Assembly (NCBI GenBank): GCA_036936605.1
Contig: JAUPFV010000005.1
Location: forward strand, 50,364,742 to 50,428,741
DNA from: Limnanthes douglasii subsp. nivea
Taxonomy: Eukaryota > Streptophyta > Magnoliopsida > Brassicales > Limnanthaceae
Length of the DNA: 64,000 nucleotides
Reading direction: 5' to 3'
Shown: piece after piece, positions 44,480 through 54,476 of the stretch
How positions within the stretch are numbered: the stretch's first letter is position 1
Layout of the letters: the number at the start of each line of letters is the position of its first letter
Position numbers and translations under genes: made by a program
Notes under the pieces: generated by a model
Told to the model about the DNA's origin: nothing
The model's database searches: none
What the model saw: the letters and a program-made list of their open reading frames with translations, nothing else

Positions 44480-45855
44480 TAGAAGGATTTCAGCAAGAGT
44501 CTGATGGATGCTGAAAAGATGTACCTGGAGCTTGAAAAACTGTCACTAGCCTTGGTAATTGTTGCCAAAACGATGAGGCCGTATTTTCAGTCTCATTCTA
44601 TCATCGTCCGGACGTCTTTTCCTTTGAAGAATGTGCCTCAAAGGCAGACATATCGAGCAGGATGACCAAATGGTCAGTAGAGTTGGGTGATTATGATATT
44701 TATTTTGCCCAACGAACTGCAATCAAAGCTCAATCTGTTGCTAATTTCCTGGTTGAATTCTATTCAGACATAAGTACTAAGCAAGCTGCAGATGTGAAAA
44801 CTAAGAAAGTATGGGTTTTCCGGACGAATGGTGGATCAAGTATCATGGGTTGTGGTGCTGTGATATGTTTAATCTCTCCGTATGACGATAAATTATACCA
44901 GGCTATATGTTTTGCTTTTAGGGCTTCTAACAATGAGTCGGAGTATGAGGCTGCTATAGCTGGTCTGAAGCTAGCTTTCTTGTGTGGAGCTTAAATAGTC
45001 AGGTTGATGAGTGATTCTCAGCTTCTTATCCATCATGCCCAAGGTCAATCTGAGGCAAAAAAGAAGCAGTTGATCAAATACTTGTTTATCCTTAAAGAAG
45101 TGGCAGCTAACTTCAAAAATATTAGCTATGAGCATATACCTAGATCGGAGAACACACTAGCAGACTCTTTGACAACCATAGCATACTCTGAGTCCTACCC
45201 ATGGATTCACGTGCAAGACTGTCCATCCATATAACCCAATCATAATAAGGAAGAGAAGAAAATTTTAAGTATACAAGTGGTTCAACCCAAAGACTGGAGA
45301 TATCCTCTTCTTCTAATACATCTCTGATGGAATTTTGCCTCCAGAGAAAGCTGTGGCAAGGAAAGTGAAGCATAGGGCTCGCGGTTTCTTAATCATAAGA
45401 GATGTCCTTTATAAGAAGTCATTTAGTAGACCTCTTCTGCGTTGTTTGAGGGTTGAAGAGTCCCAAATTGTGCTATCCGAACTACATGATGGAGAAAGAT
45501 CAGCACACTTTGGCTATAAAGCTTTAACCCGGAGGGTTTTGTTGGTCAGATACTATTGGCCATCCATAATGACAGATGCCGAGGAGTTGGTGAAGAAATG
45601 TGACCCATGCCAAAGATATGGTAATAAAATTCATATCCCAGTTGTTCCTCTGGAATCTATTTCTGAGCCGGTGCATTTTGCTCGTTGGGGACTGAATTTA
45701 GTTAGGCCTCTACCAATGGCGTCCGGAGGGTGCAAGACTATTATTGTAGCCATTGATTATTTCTCAAAATGGATAGAAGCGGCCCCACTGGCAGGAACTA
45801 CTTCGAAAGGTGTTATAAAATTTATCTTATCTAACATTTGTTGCAGATTTGAGGT
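44480..45855 (+). pseudogene. Tat-element copy, RNase H and integrase part (left piece)
   Basis: This is close to the pol at 17881-21168. FSKSLMDAEKMYLELEKLSL opens it, followed by MTKWSVELGDYDIYFAQRTA, RTNGGSSIMGCGA (RNase H, with the catalytic Asp changed to Asn), NNESEYEAAIAGLKLA, SDSQLLIHHAQG, SENTLADSL, then integrase HDGERSAHFGYKALTRRVL, CDPCQRYGNKIH and VAIDYFSKWIEAAPLAGTTS. It begins abruptly at about 44480 without RT, gag or 5' LTR. It breaks off at 45855 in CCRF, where an Athila-type LTR starts. Several stops are present. Confidence 0.85.
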
Positions 45856-47696
45856 TGTTAGTCCGTTTCTCACGCAAGTATACACGGTCAAATAGTAGCA
45901 AGTAATAAGTAAGTAAGATCGTTCCCACGAAGACTAGGTGTATATGACAAGAATTCACTTATTCAATAAAGTATGATTATTAGACTAATGCGTGAACGAG
46001 TAATAAAGTATGAGTGAATGAATATAACTAAGCAAATTAACTAAAGAGATTAACTAATGAGTTTACTTATGCGAGAGAAAACATGGAACCCTAACTTCAT
46101 TGTTTATTTTACTCAGAGTATTAATATACTTAATCAATATGTATGATAACAAGGATTACTAATCAGATAACACGAAATCAGAATGCGCTACCTTTCAGTA
46201 TACGTAAACCAAACCACTTAAACAGCCACAAAAGAGATAGCAGACACCGCTTGCATGACAATCCTATATGTCTATATGAATTGAGGTACAATTGGTTTTA
46301 AGCACAAGTTATCTATTTCGATTACATAGGGTAATATGATATGATTAGTGACATATTATGAATCATGAACAATCACAATACGAATCATTCAAGAACCTAT
46401 ACTAGTATGGCAAGTACTAAACCCTTAAATCCACTTTCGCATTCATTAAAGATTAACAAACTAGATGTTCGCGACGCATCTAACGATAAGCACAACCATA
46501 CTAGGTAACCAATAAACGTATCTCACAAATCAATCAAGCAATCAAACCATAAGTATTATTCAAACAAATCCGTTAGAGTTCCATGACAACGATTAGTTCA
46601 TAATCGAACAAATCATCATCATGTGCGCAAAAGTTAACATAGGTCTAAGATGAATGTAAATAGATGAATAAGCGTTTAGAAAATGTCAAACCGAACAATA
46701 ACCACCAAGTATCGCCTGACAGAAACAATCCATAAACTACCGATCGAAAAATAACGAAAAAAAAGTAGTCGTCACCAGTCTCGAGCAATACATAAACTAC
46801 CTATAAAAACACCGTAGCCGTTACCTCAACTGCCGATAAAAAACGACAGTAGCTGTCACCTACTGTCGTTTGGTTGTATGTTCGGCCGAAAGAAAAAACA
46901 GCACCTTCCTTCTCTCCTTTTCGTGTGGTCTGTTTTGCAGGTTAGAAAACCCAAAAAAGTAACCAAATTCGATTTTTCTTCCTTCCGTTCTGTATTCTGC
47001 AGAATATTAAAGTGGTAGCCAAATCCGACTTTTCTTCTTTCTTTTCTCCTCTGCCGTAAAACCCAATCGGTTGTAAACCGAGTCAGTGGCAAATTGTCTT
47101 TTGTCCTCTGCATATTCTATGTTCTGCAAAACCCAAGTCTTCGTACACACCTCTTCTCCATTTTCGTCTCTTTATATATATTCTGTCGAAACCCTAAAAA
47201 AAACTAAATTACAAATCGAAAATTATTTATGTTAAATAAAATAATATTTTAAACAATATAGCTAAATAAAATCTTAGCATTAGTCTAATATTTTTTTTTA
47301 ATTCAGCATTAATTTCCTTTTGTGCTTCGCTTTAATATTTTTTTAAATTCAATATTTTAAACAATATCTCAGGAAATATATTTTCCTTTTTTTAACATTA
47401 ATATATTTTTTAATCTTTAATGTATTTTTCTTTGGAAAAGCAGTGGTCATAATATATTTTTAGCATTAATATATTTTCCTTTCTTTTCAACTGTTCCAAA
47501 ATTGTCCTCAAGTACATTAATTTTTCAGTTTCTTCAATTTCAACCCCAAATTTATTAATATTATCATAATTTACCCGCGACACAAACACCTTTAAGAATA
47601 CTGGAAAAACACGTTAAAACACAACGAATACTTGAGAACCGACGACGATTTTAAGAATAATGGAAGCGTGATAAGTGACATGAAATGCACTTATCA
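45856..47696 (-). repeat. 3' LTR of the Athila-type element (1841 bp)
   Basis: On the minus strand it begins TGATAAGTGCATTTCATG at 47696 and ends GGACTAACA at 45856. The tract GTTTAAGTTTGGGGTT (47697-47712) upstream is the likely polypurine tract. The left boundary is set by the interrupted Tat integrase. The 46856-47113 frame is LTR sequence, not a gene. Confidence 0.8.
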
Positions 47697-47712
47697 AACC
47701 CCAAACTTAAAC

Positions 47713-48776
47713 CGTTGCTTGTCCTCAAGCAATGCAAAACAAGTTTAACCATTGATGCATGAATGCAACTGAATTTAAATGAATGCAAGAATGCAATGAT
47801 CCAGAATGAGTAACCGTAACTAATTCAGCATAAATGCCTCAACGAATGGAATGACCTCGGAATGCGAAATAACTAGGTATTCAAATGCTAGCAATACAAG
47901 TGAGGAATCGTGCGTGTGTGCTCAAACTCAATCGACATGTTTTAGTACAAATTAATGGACCTTACTTGTTCTCATCATAATAATCACAAGATTAGAAACG
48001 AAATACAACCTAGATTCTTCATAGTCAAGTTGCACATCCATATTTCTCCGGGGTTGTCAAAGATTTATTATGCTTTACTCTATATACAGACTCACAAAGG
48101 CTTATTTGACCGTGCAATGGACGAGGTCCCCGAAAGACTTATACAATGGTGCCCAAGTAGCGAGCTTTAGGTTAGCGGATCCCAAACCGGAAAAGTCTTA
48201 GGTCATTAGGCACAAAGTCCCCTAGAACTTAATAACTCAAGCAACAAAGAGCTCATCCTAGCCATTTTTTCCTTTTTTCATCTTTTTTTTATTTTCTTCG
48301 TTATTCGTTTTTTAAGCAATCGGGAATGAGTGCGTTTCGCTCCATCTCATTCCATCCCTAGACTACTCGTAATACGCAGCCCCCAGCGAGAGGACGCACG
48401 TCAACGAGCGGCTACTAGCCTTTGACACCTAACTGAATAATACGCATATTTATCTTTCAACTCCCCCAAATTTATATTTTTGTAACCCCATGAGCTAATA
48501 AAGGATTAAGGTATGATTCTGAACCTAAGCAAGGATTATGTATAACAATACTCACGTGTGTCTGTAACTAGCATAAAAACAATCGATGAGGTTACGTGTA
48601 TTAATTGTGCTTCCACATCAAGCAAGCTAACTACTATGATGAATGCAACTACAAGAAATTAAAATATACAAGAAACACTCCCCTATTCCTCCAGCTGTCT
48701 TGATCATTGTTTCCTAGTGGGTTGCCTCCCACGAAGCGCTTGTTTAACGTCGATAGCTCGACGATACCACTTGAAA
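47713..48776 (-). other. 3' non-pol region of the Athila-type element
   Basis: This is the region between integrase and the polypurine tract, which in Athila elements can hold an extra (env-like) ORF. I see only short frames (for example 48704-48904 and 47955-48170) and nothing recognisable, so any such ORF is lost. Confidence 0.5.
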
Positions 48777-49784
48777 TCATGTAGTGTCGAGGCTGATACT
48801 GAATGCCTCACGGTTCCCCACATCTTCATAGTAATGCTTGAGTCGTTGACCATTGACTTTGAATGCTTTGTGTGGTGATTCCTCATAGATTTCAACTGCT
48901 CCATGTGGATATACTATATTGACTTTAAAAGGTCCAGACCATCTTGATTTGAGCTTCCCAGGGAAAAGCTTTAGACGAGAGTTGAAAAGAAGAACCATTT
49001 GACCTGGCTTAAAAGCTTTATGTAAAAGCTTCCTATCATGCCATTTCTTGAATTTTTCCTTATACATCTTCGAGTTCTCATAAGCTTGAGACCGAAACTC
49101 ATCAAGTTCATTCAATTGAAGCAAATGCTTCTCACCAGCTGTTTGAATGTCAAAATTCAACTTCTTTAAAGCCCAAAATGCCTTATGCTCAAGTTCTGCT
49201 GGAAGATGACAAGCCTTACCATATACTAACTGAAATGGTGACATCCCAAGTGGAGTTTTGTAAGCCGTTCGGTATGCCCATACTGCTTCATCTAACTTCA
49301 GAGACCAATCTTTCCTTGAAGGATTCACTATTTTTTCTAAGATTTGTTTGATTTCTTGATTCGAGACTTCAGCTTGACCATTAGTTTGAGGGTGGTAAGC
49401 GGTAGTAATATGATGAGAAACACCATATTTAGCCAACAAGGTTGTGAACTGACGATTGCAAAAGTGACTCCCTTCATCACTGATTATAGCAAGAGGAGTT
49501 CTGAAGCGAGTGAAGATTTGCCTACGAAGGAAATTGAGTACTACCTTTGCATCGTTAGTTGGGAGAGCTTTCACCTCAACCCACTTAGATACGTAATCCA
49601 CAGCTAAGAGTATGTATATATTGTTGCAGGAGTACACAAATGGGCCCATGAAATATATTCCCCACATATCGAATACCTCGACCTCAAGAAGCATATTAAG
49701 GGGCATCTCATTTCGCCTAGAAATATTACCAACCCTTTCGCATCGATCGCATCTACGAACGTACAGATGAGCATCCTTAAACAA
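48777..49784 (-). pseudogene. Athila-type integrase, long open fragment
   Basis: This 335-residue open frame has the zinc-region end [17 protein letters not shown] and the signature [15 protein letters not shown]. The catalytic core has [14 protein letters not shown] (first Asp), IISDEGSHF (second Asp) and [12 protein letters not shown] (Glu). The C-terminal domain has [20 protein letters not shown] and [21 protein letters not shown]. The histidine half of the zinc motif lies upstream, beyond a frame break. The core looks complete, which is unusual for this otherwise broken element. Confidence 0.85.
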
Positions 49785-49993
49785 GGTAGGCCAGTATAAA
49801 CTTTCTTGAAGAACTCGAGCATCTGTCTTATCCCCAACATAATATCCTCCATAAACCGTAGTGTGACAATCATGTAAAAATTTCTCAATCTCACTTTAAG
49901 GGATGCAACGTCGGATCATTTATCAGCACACTTTTTAAACAAGAATGGCTCATCCCAAAGATACCATTTCACGTCATGCAGGAATTTCTTCCG

Positions 49994-51554
49994 TTAAGCC
50001 CAAGTAAAATCTGAAGGAATCACATTGCTAACCAGATAGTTAACAAAATCAGCAAACCATCGTACTTCTCCTTGGATCAGGAACAACTGCTCATCTGGGA
50101 AACATTCGTTAATAAGAATTCCATCTCCCTTGTCTTTCTCATGTTGCTCAAGACGTGAGAGATGGTCAGCTACATGGTTTTCAGTCCCCTTTCTGTCTTT
50201 AATTTCCAACTCGAATTCCTGAAGCAAGAGTACCCATCGAATTAAGCAAGGCTTGGCATCCTTTTTGGATATAAGGTACTTGATAGCCGAATGATCCGTG
50301 AAAACCGTGACCTTAGCACCAAGCAAGTAGGATCTGAACTTCTAAAAACCATAGACAACAGCCAAAAGCTCTTTTTCAGTAACGGTGTAGTTTCGTTGTG
50401 CATCATTGAGGGTTTTACTGGCATAGTGAACCACGTGAAACAGCTTCAGCTTCCTTTGACCAAGAACGACTCCCATAACGAAATCACTAGCATCACACAT
50501 CATCTCAAATGGCTCTTCCCAGTTAGACGCAGTGATGATAGGGCTGAAGTCAACTTTTTCTTCAATAGCTCAAAAGCAACGAAACACTCTTCAGTAAATC
50601 AAAAGGGAACATCCTTTTCTAGTAGACTACAAAGTGGTTTGGTAATCTTTGAAAAGTCCTGAATAAAACGTCTATAAAATCCAGCATGACCAAGAAAACT
50701 ACGAATTCCTTTTACTGAGACAGGAGGAGGAAGCTTTTTTATCGTTTCAAGCTTGGCCTTGTCCACTTCTAAACCCCTCTTAGACACCTTGTGTCCAAGG
50801 ATAATTCCTTCTTGCACTATGAAGTGACATTTTTCCCAATTATGAACGAGGTGTGTTGCCACACATATCTCAAGTACGCTACCCAGATTAGATAGACAGC
50901 CATCGTATGATTTCCCAAAAACTGTGAAATCGTGCATGAACACCTCCATGATATCACCAACCATATAAGAGAAAATAGCCATCATACACCTTTGAAAAAT
51001 AGTGGGTGCATTGTAAAGTCCGAACGAGACACGTCGAAAAGCAAAGGTACAAAAAAGGCATGTGAAGGTGATCTTCTCTAGATCTTCCGAGCTATACAAA
51101 TCTGATTGTAGCCTGAATATCCATCGAGCATACAGTAATACTCATGGCCCGCCAACCTATCCAACATCTGATCAATAATTGGCAAGGGAAAGTGATCTTT
51201 TCTAGTGGCCTTATTCAATTTACGATAATCTATGCAAATTCTCCATCCAGTGACTGTCCGAGTAGGGATGAGTTTATTATTTTCATTTGTTACTACTGTC
51301 ATTCCTCCTTTCTTTGGTACACATTGCACCGGGCTTACCCACGGACTGCCTGAGATAGGATAGATAATGCTTGCATCTAGCCACTTCAAAATTTCTTTCT
51401 TCACCACCTCTTTCATGATAGGATTTAGCCTCATTTGATGTTCGATAGATGGATTGCTCCCTTCTTCTAGCAGAATCTTATGCATACAGTAAAAGGGACT
51501 GATTCCCTTGATATTTGCTATGGTCCAACCAATGGCTGATTTGAACTTCCTCAT
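49994..51554 (-). pseudogene. Athila-type reverse transcriptase and RNase H, broken
   Basis: 51554-51078 reads ILKWLDASIIYPISGSPWVS, VQCVPKKGG, WRICIDYRKLNKATRKDHFP and YCMLDGYSGYNQI. 51099-50599 follows in another frame with FRRVSFGLYNAPTIFQRCMM and GDIMEVFMHDFTVFG. The active site of this lineage is FMDD, so the first Asp is changed to His. FLGHAGFYRRFIQDFSKI and 50326-49994 with [20 protein letters not shown] and [10 protein letters not shown] (RNase H) follow. A frameshift near 51090 and the His substitution make it inactive. Confidence 0.85.
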
Positions 51555-51569
51555 AGCTCTTAATAGATT

Positions 51570-52399
51570 TTATTCCTCACTACTTGAAAGGTTAGATGCA
51601 ATAATAACAGGTAATGTAGATGACTCTCCTAAGAAATCATACCTGAGATGATCTGGCAGTGATTTGAGTTCAAGTTTAGGAGCTTCTTCTAGCGAAGGTT
51701 TAAGCCTTTCCTGAGAATCCTTAAGATCACCCAATCCGAGCGACTCATTTAGAATATTGAGCCTCTTTTGATACGGGGCTGCCTGTAGTAGTTGAACACA
51801 TTCGAATATCTCTTCGTCTTTGAAGTCAGATTCACCATGTAGAACTCTGCCTAGAACATCTAAACTCGCATACCGATCCACCTCATTACTGTGCAAAGAA
51901 TCGATCATATCCAACCTGAAACTTTCTTCATCCTCTGTTGGAGATTTCATAGCCTTGAAAACGTTAAAAGTGATATTCTGATCTTGCACTCTCATAGTGA
52001 GCTCCCCTTTTTGGACATCAATTAAAGTTTTTCCCGTAGCCAAGAATGGCCTTCCCATGATTAAGGGGATGTTTTTGTCCCTTCGAAATCCAAGATAACG
52101 AAGTCAGCAGGAAAGATGAGCTTGTCTACCTTTACTAAGACATCTTCTACGATACCACGAGGATATGTGATATAGCGATCAGCCAGTTGCAAAGAGATGT
52201 TAGTCGGTTTTGGCTCAGGTAGCCCAAGTTTCTCAAACACAGATAGGGGCGTCAGATTGATGCTCGCTCCCAAGTCACATAAACATTTGCTGAAAGCTAA
52301 ATTTCCGATCGAACAAGGAATGGTGAAGCTTCCTGGATTTTTGAGCTTGGGAGGCAATTTTTGTTGCAAGATCGCACTACATTCCTTAGTGAGTGCCAC
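51570..52399 (-). pseudogene. Athila-type protease and linker
   Basis: 52399-52061 contains FTIPCSIGNLAFSKCLCDLG and ASINLTPLSVFEKLGL. The Athila protease has CDLGASIN rather than the usual DTG, so the site is typical for the lineage. 52058-51570 continues with MGRPFLATGKTLIDVQKGEL, the family sequence after the protease, in a shifted frame two bases later. Confidence 0.8.
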
Positions 52400-52542
52400 T
52401 GTCTCAAAATCACCAAGATTTAAAGAATTACCTTCATGAACTTGGCATAACTATGAATTTGCTCTAATTCTTCAGCAAAGGGTACGTTGATGTGTAGCTT
52501 CTTGAATACCTCCAGAAATTTCCCAAACTGAGCATGTAGCTT

Positions 52543-53990
52543 CTATTTCTGCAACCTTTGCGGAAAAGGTGGAGGAGGGTAGATCGTAGGCTCAACAACT
52601 GACTGAGATGGCTTTTTAGGTGGCTGATCTTGATCAGAATTAACCTCAGATGAGGGCTGATTTTGAGCAGAATTTTTCAGAATGGGCTGATTTTGAGAAG
52701 AATCACCCTCTTGTTCAGCTGTGGGGTTCTCGGCAACCTTTCCTGATCTCAGGGTGATAGCTTGGCATTGCTCCTTGCCGTCCCGTTTACCTAGATTATG
52801 TTCCGTGTCGCTAGGAAGAACTCCTTGAGGTCTAACGACCATGTTACTGGCCATCTGCCCAATCTGATATTCTAAGGTCTTGTGAGATACCATCAGAATT
52901 TTAATCATTACTTTCATCTCTTCGAATTCAGAGTCTCTCGAAGAATATTGAGAATGACCAGGATGTTGATTATGAGATTGTCTTGGGGCATATTGTTGAG
53001 ATAGATGTTGCTGACCTTGTTGCTGAAATCTAAGAGGGGCGTATGGCTTAGCACCATAATGCTGATTACCTTGTTGATTATTGCTCCAACTGAAGTTCGG
53101 ATGATTTCTGTTGCTTGGGTGATAGGTGTTTGAGATTGGTTGTTGATTTTGCCTCTAAAAGTTACTCATAAATTGCACTGACTCAGTAGAGATAGGGAAT
53201 TGTTGAGTGTCATGCCCTCCAGCACAAATCTCGCACATACTAGCTGCATGATGTACCCCTAGTTTAGTCAAAGAATCCACCTTCATGTTTAGAGCTTCAA
53301 GCTGAGCTGCTAAAGCAGTGGCAGTGTCTACGTTAAGAATACCAGCTACTTTATGTTGTGACAGTCTTTGAGAAGGGTTCTGGAATTCATTAACAACCAT
53401 CATCTCAAGGAGCTCGTGAGCCTCCTCATAACTTTTCTTTAATAAGGATCCCTCAGATGCAGCATCGACCATGGGCCTTGTTTGCACACCCAAACCATTG
53501 TAGAAGTAATTTATTACTAACCAATCAGGCATCCCATGATGAGGACATTTTCTGAGCATCTCCTTGTAACGCTCCCAAGCTTCACTTAAAGATTCACCAT
53601 GTGACTGAGAAAACTGAATAATATCATTCCTCATGGCGGCTGTTCTTGCCATAGGAAAGAATTTTGAGAGAAATTTATGCGCTAGTATATCCCAAGCAGT
53701 GATAGAGCATATTGGTGAAGAGTGTAACCAACTCTTAGCTTTGTCCCTCAGAGAAAATGGGAAGAGTCTCAGGCTTATGGCATTATCTGAAACACCATTG
53801 AACTTGAAAGTATCTCAGTCTTATGGCATCATCCTCAGATGAAGCTCCCCCAAACTGACAAGAATTTTGCATCATCTGAATAGTGCTGGGTTTATTCTCA
53901 AAATTATTCGCAGCGATATTGGGTCTGACAATGCTAGACTGAATATCCATGATCTTTTGGTTGAGAGTATTCCATGAGTGCTTTTGAATG
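52543..53990 (-). pseudogene. Athila-type gag, broken
   Basis: 53652-53155 encodes AAMRNDIIQFSQSHGESLSE, AWERYKEMLRKCPHHGMPDW and ANINYFYNG-like sequence of the Athila gag domain, then MCEICAGGHDTQQFP, a zinc-knuckle-like end. Further pieces are at 54007-53783 (NSCQFGGASSEDDAIRLR, start of the domain) and 52917-52543 (QGVLPSDTEHNLG, QAITLRSGK, the Gag-protease linker). At least three frame breaks separate them. Confidence 0.8.
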
Positions 53991-54328
53991 CTACCCTGGT
54001 GGCGCAAGGAGGTTTTAATGAGGTGTCTCGTTTTTTCAATAAAATTTGATGCCTTCTTAAAAATATTCGGAGTGGTTTGATTACAATTACTTTAAAAGTA
54101 TTAAGATTGCTAAGGATCTTTGGCAGATCAGATTAATTTGGTTGAAATATGACTATTAAACACATGTCATCAGTGGTTTTAAACAATCTCGTCTTAAATA
54201 CTTGTAAAATAAATAAGGGCTCTTTAAACATTAGCCATTAAATTTAAGCAAGAATGAAACATAGCAAAAATTAAGCAAGGTAAGCCTGTCCGGCTAAAAC
54301 CCGGATGATGATATTAGAACATAAAATA

Positions 54329-54424
54329 TGCCTTGGCCATCCAAGGACTTTAATTTTAAAGAAAGGCTTAACCAAACTCAAACCGGACATGGTTACAAAA
54401 ATGCCTTGGCCATCCAAGGACTTT
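54329..54424. repeat. Paired palindrome in the second Tat copy
   Basis: gccttggccatccaaggac occurs at 54329-54351 and 54402-54424. Read on the minus strand it equals the CCTTGG....CCAAGG motif found twice after the antisense stop at 17418. It has the same position, the same number of copies and a one-base loop difference. Confidence 0.85.
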
Positions 54425-54476
54425 AGTATTTCACAAGATTAAAAATCAAAACAAGTAAGAAACGATAGTTAAAACC

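Larger units (their letters stand above)
45856..53990 (-). mobile_element. Athila-lineage Ty3/gypsy element lacking its 5' LTR
   Basis: On the minus strand the order is gag (about 53990-53155), protease, RT, RNase H, integrase, an about 1-kb 3' region, polypurine tract and a 1841-bp LTR (45856-47696). It interrupts the integrase of the Tat copy at 44480-45855. The 5' LTR and leader are absent: at about 53990 the sequence passes directly into the spacer of the Tat copy. The protein motifs (CDLGASINL, EVFDMWG..FMGPF) are of the Athila type. Confidence 0.88.

Noticed and set aside
47955..48170. Possible env-like ORF of the Athila element
   Set aside because: It is only 71 residues on the opposite strand to pol, with no signal peptide or membrane segment.
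54003..54013. GAGGT near the Athila right edge as the missing target duplication
   Set aside because: No LTR end adjoins it, so the match to GAGGT at 45851-45855 is most likely chance.
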